Assembly (NCBI GenBank): GCA_027682205.1
Contig: JAQDAD010000002.1
Location: 19,953 to 83,952, forward strand
Reading direction: 5' to 3'
DNA from: Streptococcaceae bacterium AF54-32pH5A
Lineage (GTDB): Bacteria > Bacillota > Bacilli > Lactobacillales > Streptococcaceae
DNA length: 64,000 nt
In this document: piece by piece, positions 20,011 to 28,307 of the stretch
Layout of the letters: every line of letters begins with the position of its first letter
Position numbering within the stretch: position 1 is the stretch's first letter
Program-made: the position numbers and the translations under genes
The notes under the pieces: model-generated
Seen by the model: the letters and a program-made list of their open reading frames with translations, nothing else
What the model was told of the DNA's origin: nothing
The model's database searches: none

Positions 20011-21216
20011 ATGAAGAAAAAAATCTTAGCGTCACTTTTGTTAAGTACAGTATTGGTTTCACAAACGGCAGTATTGACAACTGTCCGTGCAGAAACAACT
20101 GATGAAAAAATTGCAGCTCAAGATAATAAAATTAGCAGTTTAACAGCGCAACAGCAAGAAGCTCAAAAGCAAGTGGATCAAATCCAAGGTCAAGTCTCAA
20201 CAATTCAAGCAGAGCAAGCAAACTTGCAAGCCGAAAACGAAAAATTACAAGCTGAATCTAAAAAACTTGAAGGAGAAATTACAGAGCTTTCTAAAAATAT
20301 CGTGGCTCGTAATGCTTCTTTAGAAAAACAAGCACGTAGCGCACAAACAAATGGAGCTGCTACTAGCTACATTAATACAATTGTAAACTCAAAATCAATC
20401 ACAGAAGCCATTTCGCGTGTTGCTGCAATGAGCGAGATTGTATCAGCTAACAACAAAATGTTGGAGCAACAAAAGGCTGATAAAAAAGCAATTTCTGATA
20501 AACAAGTAGCCAATAATGAAGCAATCAATACAGTTATTGCTAACCAACAAAAACTGGCTGATGATGCGCAGGCATTGACAACTAAGCAAGCTGAGTTGAA
20601 GGTTGCAGAGTTGAATCTTGCTGCTGAGAAAGCTACTGCAGAAGGTGAAAAAGCTAGTTTGCTAGAACAAAAAGCAACTGCAGAAGCAGAAGCGAAAGCA
20701 GCAGCTGAAGCAGAAGCAGCTTACAAAGCTCGTCAAACAAGCCAACAACAATCAGTAGTTGCTTCAGGAAATACAAGCTTCTCAGCTCAAGTGCAAGCGA
20801 CATCAACATCTGATGAGGAAGATTCAAACTACACTCCGGCACCTGCGCCAGCGCCTGCTAGACAACGTCCAACTTACAGCTCAAATGCTTCAAGTTATCC
20901 AACTGGTGAATGTACTTGGGGAGCTAAAACGTTGGCGCCTTGGGCTGGAGATTACTGGGGCAACGGAGCTCAGTGGGCAACAAGTGCAGCTGCAGCAGGA
21001 TTCCGTACAGGTTCAACTCCACAAGTTGGTGCGATTGCATGTTGGAATGATGGTGGTTATGGACACGTAGCGGTTGTTACAGCAGTTTCATCATCAACTC
21101 GTATTCAAGTATCAGAATCAAACTACGGTGGAGATCGTACAATCGGAAACAAACGTGGATGGTTCAACCCAACTACAACTTCTGAAGGTTACGTAACATA
21201 CATCTATCCAAACTAA
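20011..21216 (+). CDS. pcsB: Peptidoglycan hydrolase PcsB
   Basis: PcsB splits septal peptidoglycan and works with FtsEX. The 401-aa protein has a signal peptide (cleavage after about residue 27, VRA), a long coiled-coil domain (about 35-245), an Ala/Pro-rich linker and a C-terminal CHAP amidase domain with catalytic C301 and H352. The RBS AAGGAG lies 12 nt from the ATG. It follows mreCD and has its own WalR-type promoter. Confidence 0.96.
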   Translation: MKKKILASLLLSTVLVSQTAVLTTVRAETTDEKIAAQDNKISSLTAQQQEAQKQVDQIQGQVSTIQAEQANLQAENEKLQAESKKLEGEITELSKNIVARNASLEKQARSAQTNGAATSYINTIVNSKSITEAISRVAAMSEIVSANNKMLEQQKADKKAISDKQVANNEAINTVIANQQKLADDAQALTTKQAELKVAELNLAAEKATAEGEKASLLEQKATAEAEAKAAAEAEAAYKARQTSQQQSVVASGNTSFSAQVQATSTSDEEDSNYTPAPAPAPARQRPTYSSNASSYPTGECTWGAKTLAPWAGDYWGNGAQWATSAAAAGFRTGSTPQVGAIACWNDGGYGHVAVVTAVSSSTRIQVSESNYGGDRTIGNKRGWFNPTTTSEGYVTYIYPN

Positions 21217-21228
21217 TGAATGAAACGG

Positions 21229-21262
21229 AGAGGCTCGATTTGAGTCTCTTTTATTATTTTTA
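21229..21262 (+). terminator. pcsB terminator
   Basis: AGAGGCTC pairs with GAGTCTCT (one wobble) over a 5-nt loop, followed by a T-rich tail. Confidence 0.7.
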
Positions 21263-21295
21263 ATTGAAAGCAAGGTCGAAATCTATCAAAACTAC

Positions 21296-21439
21296 TTGAA
21301 AATATCGCAAAAATGTGGTAGAATAAAGCTTGTCGTGTAAACGATAATACTCATTCTTGATGAATTGTGAAACAGTTGCTCTCGGGTCGTTTTGCAAGTT
21401 GAAATCGAGAAGAGGAAAAAACAAAAAGGAGAAATACTC
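21296..21439 (+). promoter_or_regulatory. rpsB promoter and leader of about 110 nt
   Basis: A -35 TTGAAA (21296-21301), a 17-bp spacer and a -10 TAGAAT (21319-21324) predict a start near 21331, leaving a 109-nt untranslated leader. Ribosomal-protein leaders of this length are often autoregulatory, but I cannot assign a known leader family by eye. Confidence 0.6.
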
Positions 21440-22216
21440 ATGGCAGTAATTTCAATGAAACAACTTCTTGAGGCTGGTGTACACTTTGGTCACCAAACTC
21501 GTCGCTGGAACCCTAAGATGGCTAAGTACATCTTCACTGAGCGTAACGGTATCCACGTTATCGACTTGCAACAAACTGTAAAATACGCAGATCAAGCTTA
21601 TGACTTCATGCGTGATGCAGCTGCAAACGATGCAGTTGTATTGTTCGTTGGTACTAAGAAACAAGCTGCTGACGCTGTTAAAGAAGAAGCAGAACGTTCA
21701 GGTCAATACTACATCAACCACCGTTGGTTGGGTGGAACTCTTACTAACTGGGGAACTATCCAAAAACGTATCGCTCGTTTGAAAGAAATCAAACGTATGG
21801 AAGAAGAAGGAATCTTCGACGTTCTTCCTAAGAAAGAAGTTGCACTTCTTAACAAACAACGTGCACGTCTTGAAAAATTCTTGGGTGGTATCGAAGACAT
21901 GCCTCGTATCCCAGATGTAATGTACGTAGTTGACCCACATAAAGAGCAAATCGCTGTTAAAGAAGCTAAAAAATTGGGTATCCCAGTTGTAGCGATGGTT
22001 GACACAAACACCGATCCAGACGATATCGATGTAATCATCCCAGCTAACGATGACGCTATCCGCGCGGTTAAATTGATTACAGCTAAATTGGCTGACGCAA
22101 TCATCGAAGGACGTCAAGGTGAAGATGCAGCAGTTGAAGCAGAATTTGCAGCTTCAGAAGCTCAAGCAGACTCAATCGAAGAAATCGTTGAAGTTGTAGA
22201 AGGCGACAACGCTTAA
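21440..22216 (+). CDS. rpsB: 30S ribosomal protein S2
   Basis: S2 is a small-subunit ribosomal protein at the head-body junction. The 258-aa product starts [13 protein letters not shown], the usual bacterial start, with AAGGAG 9 nt upstream; the longer open frame from 21392 lies in the leader. Codon use is strongly biased toward frequent codons, as in other highly expressed genes. It is linked to tsf through an attenuator-like hairpin. Confidence 0.98.
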   Translation: MAVISMKQLLEAGVHFGHQTRRWNPKMAKYIFTERNGIHVIDLQQTVKYADQAYDFMRDAAANDAVVLFVGTKKQAADAVKEEAERSGQYYINHRWLGGTLTNWGTIQKRIARLKEIKRMEEEGIFDVLPKKEVALLNKQRARLEKFLGGIEDMPRIPDVMYVVDPHKEQIAVKEAKKLGIPVVAMVDTNTDPDDIDVIIPANDDAIRAVKLITAKLADAIIEGRQGEDAAVEAEFAASEAQADSIEEIVEVVEGDNA

Positions 22217-22237
22217 TTCATATAAATAGTAATTACC

Positions 22238-22274
22238 TAGGAGGGCGGGGCGTAGCCCGGCTCTCCTATTTTTT
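22238..22274 (+). terminator. Attenuator-like terminator between rpsB and tsf
   Basis: TAGGAGGGC (22238-22246) pairs with GCTCTCCTA (22260-22268) around an inner GC stem and is followed by six Ts. It lies inside the operon, so it should reduce tsf relative to rpsB. Confidence 0.85.
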
Positions 22275-22288
22275 AAAAAATATAGGAG
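22263..22288 (+). promoter_or_regulatory. Alternative hairpin covering the tsf ribosome binding site
   Basis: CTCCTAT (22263-22269) is complementary to ATAGGAG (22282-22288), which contains the tsf Shine-Dalgarno. The same CTCCTA is also the right arm of the upstream terminator, so the two structures exclude each other. Confidence 0.55.
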
Positions 22289-22295
22289 AATCAAA

Positions 22296-23336
22296 ATGGC
22301 AGAAATTACAGCTAAACTTGTAAAAGAGTTGCGTGAAAAATCTGGTGCCGGTGTTATGGACGCTAAAAAAGCGCTTGTAGAAACAGACGGCGACATCGAA
22401 AAAGCGATTGAATTGCTTCGTGAAAAAGGTATGGCGAAAGCAGCTAAGAAAGCTGACCGTGTTGCAGCAGAAGGTTTGACTGGTGTATTTGTTAACGGTA
22501 ACGTTGCAGCAGTAGTTGAAGTAAATGCTGAAACTGACTTCGTTGCGAAAAATGCTCAATTTGTTGACTTGGTAAATGCTACTGCGAAAGTAATCGCTGA
22601 AGGAAAACCAGCTAACAACGAAGAAGCTCTTGCTTTGACAATGCCTTCAGGTGAAACTCTTGAAGCTGCATATGTATCTGCAACAGCTACAATCGGTGAA
22701 AAAATCTCATTCCGCCGTTTTGCTTTGCTTGAAAAAACAGATGCACAACACTTTGGAGCATACCAACACAATGGTGGCCGTATCGGTGTTATCTCTGTTA
22801 TTGAAGGTGGAGACGAAGCTCTTGCTAAACAAATCTCAATGCACATCGCAGCGATGAAACCAACAGTTCTTTCATACAAAGAATTGGACGCTCAATTTGT
22901 TAAAGATGAGTTGGCACAATTGAACCACATCATCGACCAAGACAATGAAAGTCGCGCTATGGTTAACAAACCAGCTCTTCCACACTTGAAATATGGATCA
23001 AAAGCACAATTGACTGATGAAGTAATCGCTCAAGCTGAAGCTGACATCAAAGCTGAGTTGGCTGCAGAAGGCAAACCAGAAAAAATCTGGGACAAAATCA
23101 TCCCAGGTAAAATGGACCGCTTCATGCTTGACAATACTAAAGTTGACCAAGCATACACACTTCTTGCACAAGTCTACATCATGGATGACAGCAAGACAGT
23201 TGAAGCATACCTTGATTCAGTTAACGCTTCAGTAGTTGAGTTCGCTCGCTTTGAAGTTGGTGAAGGAATTGAGAAAGCTGCGAACGACTTCGAAGCTGAA
23301 GTTGCAGCTACAATGGCAGCAGCCTTGAATAACTAA
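22296..23336 (+). CDS. tsf: Elongation factor Ts
   Basis: EF-Ts is the nucleotide exchange factor for EF-Tu. The 346-aa protein has an N-terminal UBA-like domain ([19 protein letters not shown]) and the TDFVAKN motif that contacts EF-Tu (about residues 80-86). The length is typical of streptococci. The SD AGGAG lies 7 nt upstream and can be hidden in a hairpin. Codon bias is as strong as in rpsB. Confidence 0.98.
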   Translation: MAEITAKLVKELREKSGAGVMDAKKALVETDGDIEKAIELLREKGMAKAAKKADRVAAEGLTGVFVNGNVAAVVEVNAETDFVAKNAQFVDLVNATAKVIAEGKPANNEEALALTMPSGETLEAAYVSATATIGEKISFRRFALLEKTDAQHFGAYQHNGGRIGVISVIEGGDEALAKQISMHIAAMKPTVLSYKELDAQFVKDELAQLNHIIDQDNESRAMVNKPALPHLKYGSKAQLTDEVIAQAEADIKAELAAEGKPEKIWDKIIPGKMDRFMLDNTKVDQAYTLLAQVYIMDDSKTVEAYLDSVNASVVEFARFEVGEGIEKAANDFEAEVAATMAAALNN

Positions 23337-23337
23337 T

Positions 23338-23368
23338 AAAAAAGGAAGCAAATTTGCTTCCTTTTTCT
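23338..23368 (+). terminator. tsf terminator
   Basis: The perfect stem AAAAAGGAAGCAAA / TTTGCTTCCTTTTT is followed by a C and more Ts. Confidence 0.9.
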
Positions 23369-23394
23369 TATGCTGAAGAGAGTTCCCTGTAGGT

Positions 23395-23420
23395 AAATAA
23401 AAAGCCCTTTAATAAGGGCT
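23395..23420 (-). terminator. cysK terminator
   Basis: On the minus strand AGCCCTT, a short loop, AAGGGCT and a T run lie just past the cysK stop codon. Confidence 0.75.
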
Positions 23421-23436
23421 AAGTGCATTTAGGAGA

Positions 23437-24363
23437 CTACACTTCAAATTCATAGAGTGCTGTAGACAGATAACGTTCGCCGTTATCTGGTGCTAAAGCA
23501 AGAACTTTCTTACCTGTACCTAATTTCTTAGCAACCTCAATTGCCCCGTAAATCGCTGCAGCTGAAGAAATTCCAACAAGGAAGCCTTCTTTTCCGCCAA
23601 TCTCACGACCAAGTGCAAGAGCATCATCTGATGTTACACGGATAATACCGTCATAGGCCTTTGTATCGAGTGTTTCAGGAATAAATCCAGCTGAGATACC
23701 TTGAATTTTGTGAGGTCCTGGTTTTTCACCAGACAGAATAGCAGATTCATCAGCTTCAACTGCAAAAACTTGAATATTAGAATTTGCTGCTTTGAGTGCA
23801 TGAGAAACACCTGAGATCGTTCCACCAGTACCAACACCACCCACAAAGGCATCTAGTCCATCAGAACCGAAAGCAGCCAGTATTTCAGCTCCTGTTGTTC
23901 TTTCGTGCACTTCTGGATTAGCTGGGTTATTAAACTGGAGTGGAAGGAATCCGTCACGTTCAGCAGCGATTTCCTGAGCTTTGGCAATTGCTCCTTTCAT
24001 TCCTTCGCTACCAGGGGTAAGGACGAGTTCAGCACCATAGGCTTGGATAATCTTGCGTCGTTCCACACTCATCGTTTCTGGCATGACGATAACAACTTTA
24101 TATCCTTTAGCAGCACCAACCCAAGAAAGACCGATTCCAGTATTCCCACTTGTTGCTTCAACAATAGTAGCACCGGGTTTTAGAATGCCATCCTGCTCAG
24201 CCTTTTCAATCATGCTAAGGGCAATACGGTCTTTTACTGACGATCCAGGGTTAAAAGCTTCTAGCTTAACATAGACGTCTGCAGCACCCTCGGGAACAAT
24301 ATTATTAAGTTTAACAATTGGTGTTTGTCCGATTAGTTCAGTGATATTGTTATAAATAGTCAT
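23437..24363 (-). CDS. cysK: Cysteine synthase A (O-acetylserine sulfhydrylase)
   Basis: It makes cysteine from O-acetylserine and sulfide. The 308-aa PLP fold-type II enzyme has its Schiff-base lysine K44 in the SSVKDR motif, the substrate loop EATSGNTG and the PLP phosphate loop [15 protein letters not shown] precedes the ATG. It has its own promoter and terminator, so it is monocistronic. Confidence 0.96.
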   Translation of the reverse strand: MTIYNNITELIGQTPIVKLNNIVPEGAADVYVKLEAFNPGSSVKDRIALSMIEKAEQDGILKPGATIVEATSGNTGIGLSWVGAAKGYKVVIVMPETMSVERRKIIQAYGAELVLTPGSEGMKGAIAKAQEIAAERDGFLPLQFNNPANPEVHERTTGAEILAAFGSDGLDAFVGGVGTGGTISGVSHALKAANSNIQVFAVEADESAILSGEKPGPHKIQGISAGFIPETLDTKAYDGIIRVTSDDALALGREIGGKEGFLVGISSAAAIYGAIEVAKKLGTGKKVLALAPDNGERYLSTALYEFEV

Positions 24364-24392
24364 AGATATACCTCTTTGTATAAGATGATACT

Positions 24393-24421
24393 AGTATAAC
24401 GCGCTCAAGGCTATTTGTAAA
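24393..24421 (-). promoter_or_regulatory. cysK promoter
   Basis: On the minus strand a -35 TTTACA (24421-24416), a 17-bp spacer and a -10 TATACT (24398-24393). No clear CmbR/CysR-type operator could be recognised. Confidence 0.65.
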
Positions 24422-24427
24422 ATATAG

Positions 24428-24452
24428 AAATCCTATCGAAGCGATAAGATTT
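24428..24452. terminator. Hairpin downstream of the PH-domain gene
   Basis: AAATCCTATCG pairs with CGATAAGATTT (one G-T pair), loop AAG. It has a T run on the plus side and a T-rich stretch on the minus side, and it follows the stop codon of the leftward gene. Confidence 0.6.
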
Positions 24453-24459
24453 TTTTATA

Positions 24460-24903
24460 TCAAAGGTCTAAGCCATTAATTTTCAAGCGATTGTGATAAG
24501 CAAGTTCTAGTAAATAGGTGTAAAGGGGGAGGATATCCGTTTTTTTAGGAAATTCAAATTTGTGGTAATTAAAATGCTCATTATGTGCTTTTAGAAAGAC
24601 ATTCTCTAAATAAGTGATCGTAATCTCACTATCGTCTATACCTGCTCCAGCAGTTTCCATTTCAACATTGACAATGTTCATCAAAAAGATAGATTTCACA
24701 GACATCTTGCGACCTGTAGCCCCTTGTTTGTCTGTAAAGATAATACGGATATTTGTAAAGATAATAGAATCGCGAATAAGTTTATATCCACTTTGAATTT
24801 CTTCGTTCTCTAGTAGATATTGACCATATTCTTTGATAAGGGCTTCTTTGTTTTGCTCGCTAAAATTACCAGCAAGTCCTTGAATAAATTTCCCAAACGC
24901 CAT
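24460..24903 (-). CDS. Bacterial PH-domain protein (DUF1696-like)
   Basis: The 147-aa soluble protein has no signal peptide or membrane helix. The central part (IRDSIIFTNIRIIFTDKQG, about 43-61) is typical of the bacterial pleckstrin-homology family PF08000. The function is unknown. It lies 15 bp downstream of the yvyE-like gene on the same strand with its own SD (AGGAGAAATAC) before the ATG, so the two are probably co-transcribed. Confidence 0.8.
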   Translation of the reverse strand: MAFGKFIQGLAGNFSEQNKEALIKEYGQYLLENEEIQSGYKLIRDSIIFTNIRIIFTDKQGATGRKMSVKSIFLMNIVNVEMETAGAGIDDSEITITYLENVFLKAHNEHFNYHKFEFPKKTDILPLYTYLLELAYHNRLKINGLDL

Positions 24904-24918
24904 GTATTTCTCCTTTGT

Positions 24919-25554
24919 TTACACTAAGTTTACAGGAAGTTCAACTTCTCGTAAACCTTGATCTGTTAAAGTAACCTTTCCATTAAAAAACTCCACAAGA
25001 GCAGCCTTGGTATTTTCTTTCTCTTCCTTATCAACATAAATTATGGTATCAATTTGATCTGTGAAGGTTGTCTCGAGTTCCATAAGATTATGTTCTTTAA
25101 GGAAGTTACTGTACTCTTGGTATTGAGCGTAAGACATTTGAATGGCTATGCCAGCTTGCTCTTTGATTTCAATAATGCCTATTTCTTTGACAGCCAAAGC
25201 TACGCTACCTGCATAAGCGCGAATCAAACCGCCAGCGCCTAACTTAATTCCCCCAAAGTAACGAGTAACCACTACGCAGACATTCGTAAGATTATGATTT
25301 TCTAAGACGCCAAGCATAGGGACTCCAGCAGTACCACTAGGCTCGCCATCATCACTCGTACGCTTGATCTCACTACGTTCCCCTACAATAAAAGCAGAGC
25401 AGTTATGGGTGGCTTTGTAGTGTTCTTTTTTGATAGCAGTGATAAAGTCACGAGCCTCTTCTTCACTATAGACACGCTTTGCATGACAAATAAAGCGGGA
25501 TTTTTTGATTTCTTCTTGGACTTGCCCGTCCTCTTTAATTGTTCTAAATTCCAT
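24919..25554 (-). CDS. yvyE: YigZ/YvyE (IMPACT) family protein
   Basis: The 211-aa protein has an N-terminal UPF0029/IMPACT domain with the conserved region DDGEPSGTAG and TRYFGGIKLGAGGL, and a C-terminal DUF1949 ferredoxin-like domain (about 140-205). Bacterial members may act on translation or peptides; the function here is not established. No Shine-Dalgarno is visible before the ATG, and a possible -10 lies only 6 nt upstream. It is divergent from comFA. Confidence 0.88.
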   Translation of the reverse strand: MEFRTIKEDGQVQEEIKKSRFICHAKRVYSEEEARDFITAIKKEHYKATHNCSAFIVGERSEIKRTSDDGEPSGTAGVPMLGVLENHNLTNVCVVVTRYFGGIKLGAGGLIRAYAGSVALAVKEIGIIEIKEQAGIAIQMSYAQYQEYSNFLKEHNLMELETTFTDQIDTIIYVDKEEKENTKAALVEFFNGKVTLTDQGLREVELPVNLV

Positions 25555-25560
25555 GATTTA

Positions 25561-25566
25561 ATTGTA
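25561..25566 (-). promoter_or_regulatory. Possible -10 immediately before the yvyE start
   Basis: On the minus strand TACAAT ends 6 nt before the ATG at 25554. A -35 is not convincing. If used, the message would be leaderless. Confidence 0.4.
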
Positions 25567-25595
25567 CTAAAAAATTACCTAAAGCGCTAGATTTT

Positions 25596-25603
25596 TACGA
25601 ATA
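25596..25603 (+). promoter_or_regulatory. ComX (sigma-X) box of the comF operon
   Basis: TACGAATA is an exact match to the streptococcal com-box/CIN-box, with a T run just upstream. It ends 7 nt before the comFA ATG. Confidence 0.9.
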
Positions 25604-25610
25604 AAGAAGT

Positions 25611-26909
25611 ATGAAAGTAAATCCAAACTATCTCGGTCGCTTGTTTACTGAGAAAGAATTAACTAAAGAAGAACGTCAGATGGCGATGAAACTACCAGCA
25701 ATGAGAAAAGAGAAAGGAAAACTATTTTGTCAACGTTGTAATAGTAGTATTCTAGAAGAATGGCATTTGCCTATAGGTGCTTACTATTGTAGGGAGTGTT
25801 TATTGATGAAGAGGGTTAGGAGCGATCAAGCTTTATACTATTTTCCGCAGGAGGATTTTCCTAAGCAAGACGTCCTCAAATGGCGTGGTCAGTTAACACC
25901 TTTTCAAGAAAAAGTGTCAGAGGGACTTCTTCAAGCGGTAGACAAGCAAGAGCCAACCTTGGTTAACGCTGTAACAGGAGCTGGAAAGACAGAGATGATT
26001 TACCAAGTTGTGGCCAAAGTGATTGATGATGGTGGCGCAGTTTGTTTGGCTAGTCCTCGAATCGATGTATGTTTGGAATTGTATAAGAGACTACAAAATG
26101 ACTTTGCTTGCGACATAGCACTACTCCATGGCGAATCAGAACCCTATTTTCGAACACCACTAGTTGTTGCAACGACTCATCAGCTGTTAAAATTTCATCA
26201 TGCTTTTGATTTGCTGATAGTGGACGAAGTAGATGCCTTTCCTTATGTTGACAACTCTGTTCTTTACTATGCTGTAAACCAATGTGTAAAGGTGGAGGGG
26301 TTAAAGATATTCCTTACAGCGACTTCTACAGATGAGTTAGATAAGAAGGTTCGCACAGGAGAATTAAAACGATTGAGCTTGCCAAGACGATTTCATGGAA
26401 ATCCTTTGATTATTCCAAAGCCAGTTTGGTTATCGGATTTTAATCGTTGTTTAGAGAAAAATAAGTTGTCGGCCAAGTTAAAAACCTATATTGAGAAACA
26501 GAGACGAACTGGTTTTCCATTACTGCTTTTTACATCAGAGATTCAGAAAGGTGAGAAGTTGAAAGAAATCCTGCAAGAGCATTTTCCAAATGACAAAATC
26601 GGCTTTGTGTCCTCTGTCACAGAAAATCGATTAGAGCAGGTACAAGCTTTTCGAGATGGAGAGTTGACGATACTGATTAGTACGACAATTTTGGAGCGTG
26701 GAGTTACCTTCCCTTGTGTCGATGTTTTTGTAGTGGAAGCTAATCATCGTCTCTTTACCAAGTCTAGCCTGATTCAGATTGGAGGGCGGGTTGGGCGCAG
26801 TATGGATAGACCGACTGGTGAGTTGCTCTTCTTTCATGATGGATTAAATACTTCCATCAAAAAGGCAATCAAGGAAATCAAACAGATGAACAAGGAGGCG
26901 GGCTTATGA
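25611..26909 (+). CDS. comFA: Competence DNA-uptake helicase ComFA
   Basis: This 432-aa superfamily 2 DNA translocase helps pull single-stranded DNA through the ComEC channel. It has an N-terminal zinc finger of four cysteines (C40, C43, C60, C63), Walker A with GAGKT (123-127), a DEVD box (205-208) and a C-terminal helicase domain with the GGRVGRS motif VI. The sigma-X box ends 7 nt before the ATG and no SD is seen, so either the message is leaderless or a downstream start is used. It overlaps comFC by 4 nt. Confidence 0.96.
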   Translation: MKVNPNYLGRLFTEKELTKEERQMAMKLPAMRKEKGKLFCQRCNSSILEEWHLPIGAYYCRECLLMKRVRSDQALYYFPQEDFPKQDVLKWRGQLTPFQEKVSEGLLQAVDKQEPTLVNAVTGAGKTEMIYQVVAKVIDDGGAVCLASPRIDVCLELYKRLQNDFACDIALLHGESEPYFRTPLVVATTHQLLKFHHAFDLLIVDEVDAFPYVDNSVLYYAVNQCVKVEGLKIFLTATSTDELDKKVRTGELKRLSLPRRFHGNPLIIPKPVWLSDFNRCLEKNKLSAKLKTYIEKQRRTGFPLLLFTSEIQKGEKLKEILQEHFPNDKIGFVSSVTENRLEQVQAFRDGELTILISTTILERGVTFPCVDVFVVEANHRLFTKSSLIQIGGRVGRSMDRPTGELLFFHDGLNTSIKKAIKEIKQMNKEAGL

Positions 26910-27568
26910 ACTGTTTGTTATGTGGACAGACAACAAAGAGTGACTTGACTTTTAGTCATCTCTTGTTGTTGAAGAATGAGCGAAATTATCTCTGCATAGC
27001 TTGTGATTCTACTTTTGAGAAGATAGGTGAGGATCATTGCCCGAACTGCATGAAAACGGGTTTGTCAACAAAGTGTCAAGATTGTAAATTTTGGTGTAAA
27101 GAAGGGATTCAAGTTAGCCATAAAGCGATATTTACCTACAATCAAGCTATGAAAGACTTATTTAGTCGATATAAGTTTGATGGGGATTTTCTGCTTAGAA
27201 AGGTTTTTGCTCCTGTTCTTGCTGAGGAGTTGAAAAAGTATAGAGACTATGAATTTGTAGTAATTCCTCTAAGTCCTGAAAGATTACTTGAGAGGGGATT
27301 TAATCAGGTTGAGGGTTTGGTTGAGGCAGCAGGATTCTCCTTTCAAGACTTATTAGGGAAAAGAGAAGAGAAAGCTAGTTCTTCTAAGAATCGCTCAGAA
27401 CGATTAGCTACTGAAATTCCATTTTATATCAAAACGGAAGCCCCTCTTCCTAAGAAGATTTTGGTTATTGATGACATCTATACGACAGGGGCGACTATCA
27501 ATCGTGTGAAGCGAATTTTTGAAGAGGCAGGTGTTTTAGAAGTCAAAACTTTTTCTCTTGTAAGATAA
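26906..27568 (+). CDS. comFC: Competence protein ComFC (phosphoribosyltransferase-like)
   Basis: The 220-aa protein has N-terminal CxxC zinc-binding pairs (CLLC, CIAC, CPNC, CQDC) and a C-terminal PRTase fold with the PRPP-binding motif ILVIDDIYTTGAT. ComFC partners with ComFA and DprA in transformation. The overlapping ATGA with comFA and the shared ComX box show co-expression during competence. Confidence 0.94.
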   Translation: MNCLLCGQTTKSDLTFSHLLLLKNERNYLCIACDSTFEKIGEDHCPNCMKTGLSTKCQDCKFWCKEGIQVSHKAIFTYNQAMKDLFSRYKFDGDFLLRKVFAPVLAEELKKYRDYEFVVIPLSPERLLERGFNQVEGLVEAAGFSFQDLLGKREEKASSSKNRSERLATEIPFYIKTEAPLPKKILVIDDIYTTGATINRVKRIFEEAGVLEVKTFSLVR

Positions 27569-27577
27569 GGAAAAAAT

Positions 27578-27606
27578 TTGCAAAATGAAAATGAAAGCGT
27601 TATAAT
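27578..27606 (+). promoter_or_regulatory. hpf promoter with a probable cre site
   Basis: A -35 TTGCAA (27578-27583), a 17-bp spacer and a -10 TATAAT (27601-27606). ATGAAAGCGTTATAAT (27591-27606) resembles the CcpA cre consensus WTGNNARCGNWWWCAW with one mismatch and overlaps the -10. Confidence 0.6.
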
Positions 27607-27647
27607 ATAGTTAGAAAAATAAAAATGTTTAGAAAGAAGGTACTTAT

Positions 27648-28196
27648 ATGATTAAATATAGTATCCGTGGTGAAAACCTAGAAGTAACAGAAGCAATTCG
27701 CAATTATGTAGTTTCTAAACTCGAAAAGATCGAAAAATATTTTCAACCTGAACAAGAGTTGGATGCACGTGTCAACTTGAAAGTTTACCGTGAAAAAACA
27801 GCAAAAGTTGAAGTAACAATTCCACTTGGGTCAATTACTCTTCGTGCAGAAGATATTTCTCAAGATATGTATGGTTCTATTGATCTTGTAACAGATAAAA
27901 TTGAACGCCAGATTCGAAAAAATAAAACAAAAATCGAACGCAAGAATAAAAATAAGGTTGCAACAAGCCAACTCTTTACAGATGCTCTAGTTGAAGATGC
28001 AAATGTTGTGCAACCAAAAGTGGTTCGTTCAAAACAAATTGATTTAAAACCAATGGATTTGGAAGAAGCGCTTCTTCAAATGGATTTGTTGGGACATGAT
28101 TTCTTTATCTATGTAGACGTAGAAGATCAAACAACAAATGTTTTGTATCGTCGTGAAGATGGGGAAGTTGGTTTGCTAGAAGTTAAGGAATCATAA
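27648..28196 (+). CDS. hpf: Ribosome hibernation promoting factor, long form
   Basis: Long HPF pairs 70S ribosomes into inactive 100S dimers in stationary phase or stress. The 182-aa protein has the N-terminal ribosome-binding domain (about 1-100, IKYSIRGENLEVTEA), a linker and the C-terminal dimerisation domain (about 122-180, KPMDLEEALLQMDLLGHDFF). It has its own promoter but may also be read from comFA-comFC, since I see no terminator after comFC. Confidence 0.96.
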   Translation: MIKYSIRGENLEVTEAIRNYVVSKLEKIEKYFQPEQELDARVNLKVYREKTAKVEVTIPLGSITLRAEDISQDMYGSIDLVTDKIERQIRKNKTKIERKNKNKVATSQLFTDALVEDANVVQPKVVRSKQIDLKPMDLEEALLQMDLLGHDFFIYVDVEDQTTNVLYRREDGEVGLLEVKES

Positions 28197-28213
28197 AATC
28201 TTGACAGCTATGT

Positions 28214-28251
28214 AAAAGTGGTTTACAATTGTGTAAACCACTTTTATTTTT
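28214..28251 (+). terminator. hpf terminator
   Basis: The 14-bp stem AAAAGTGGTTTACA / TGTAAACCACTTTT with loop ATTG is followed by ATTTTT. Confidence 0.9.
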
Positions 28252-28307
28252 GGTTGAGCTTTTCTGATGCTAAATCTTGAATTTTATAGTTTCAAATGGA
28301 GGAAGTC

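Noticed and set aside
20654..21070. Overlapping open frames in pcsB on both strands
   Set aside because: They are by-products of the repetitive Ala/Glu-rich coding sequence and lack ribosome binding sites.
21698..22117. Long antisense open frames in rpsB and tsf
   Set aside because: Caused by strong codon bias of highly expressed genes; no promoter or RBS.
24910..24945. GTTTACA direct repeat near the yvyE 3' end, similar to the 7703 palindrome
   Set aside because: It is a direct, not inverted, repeat and lies mostly over the stop codon and coding end; likely coincidence.
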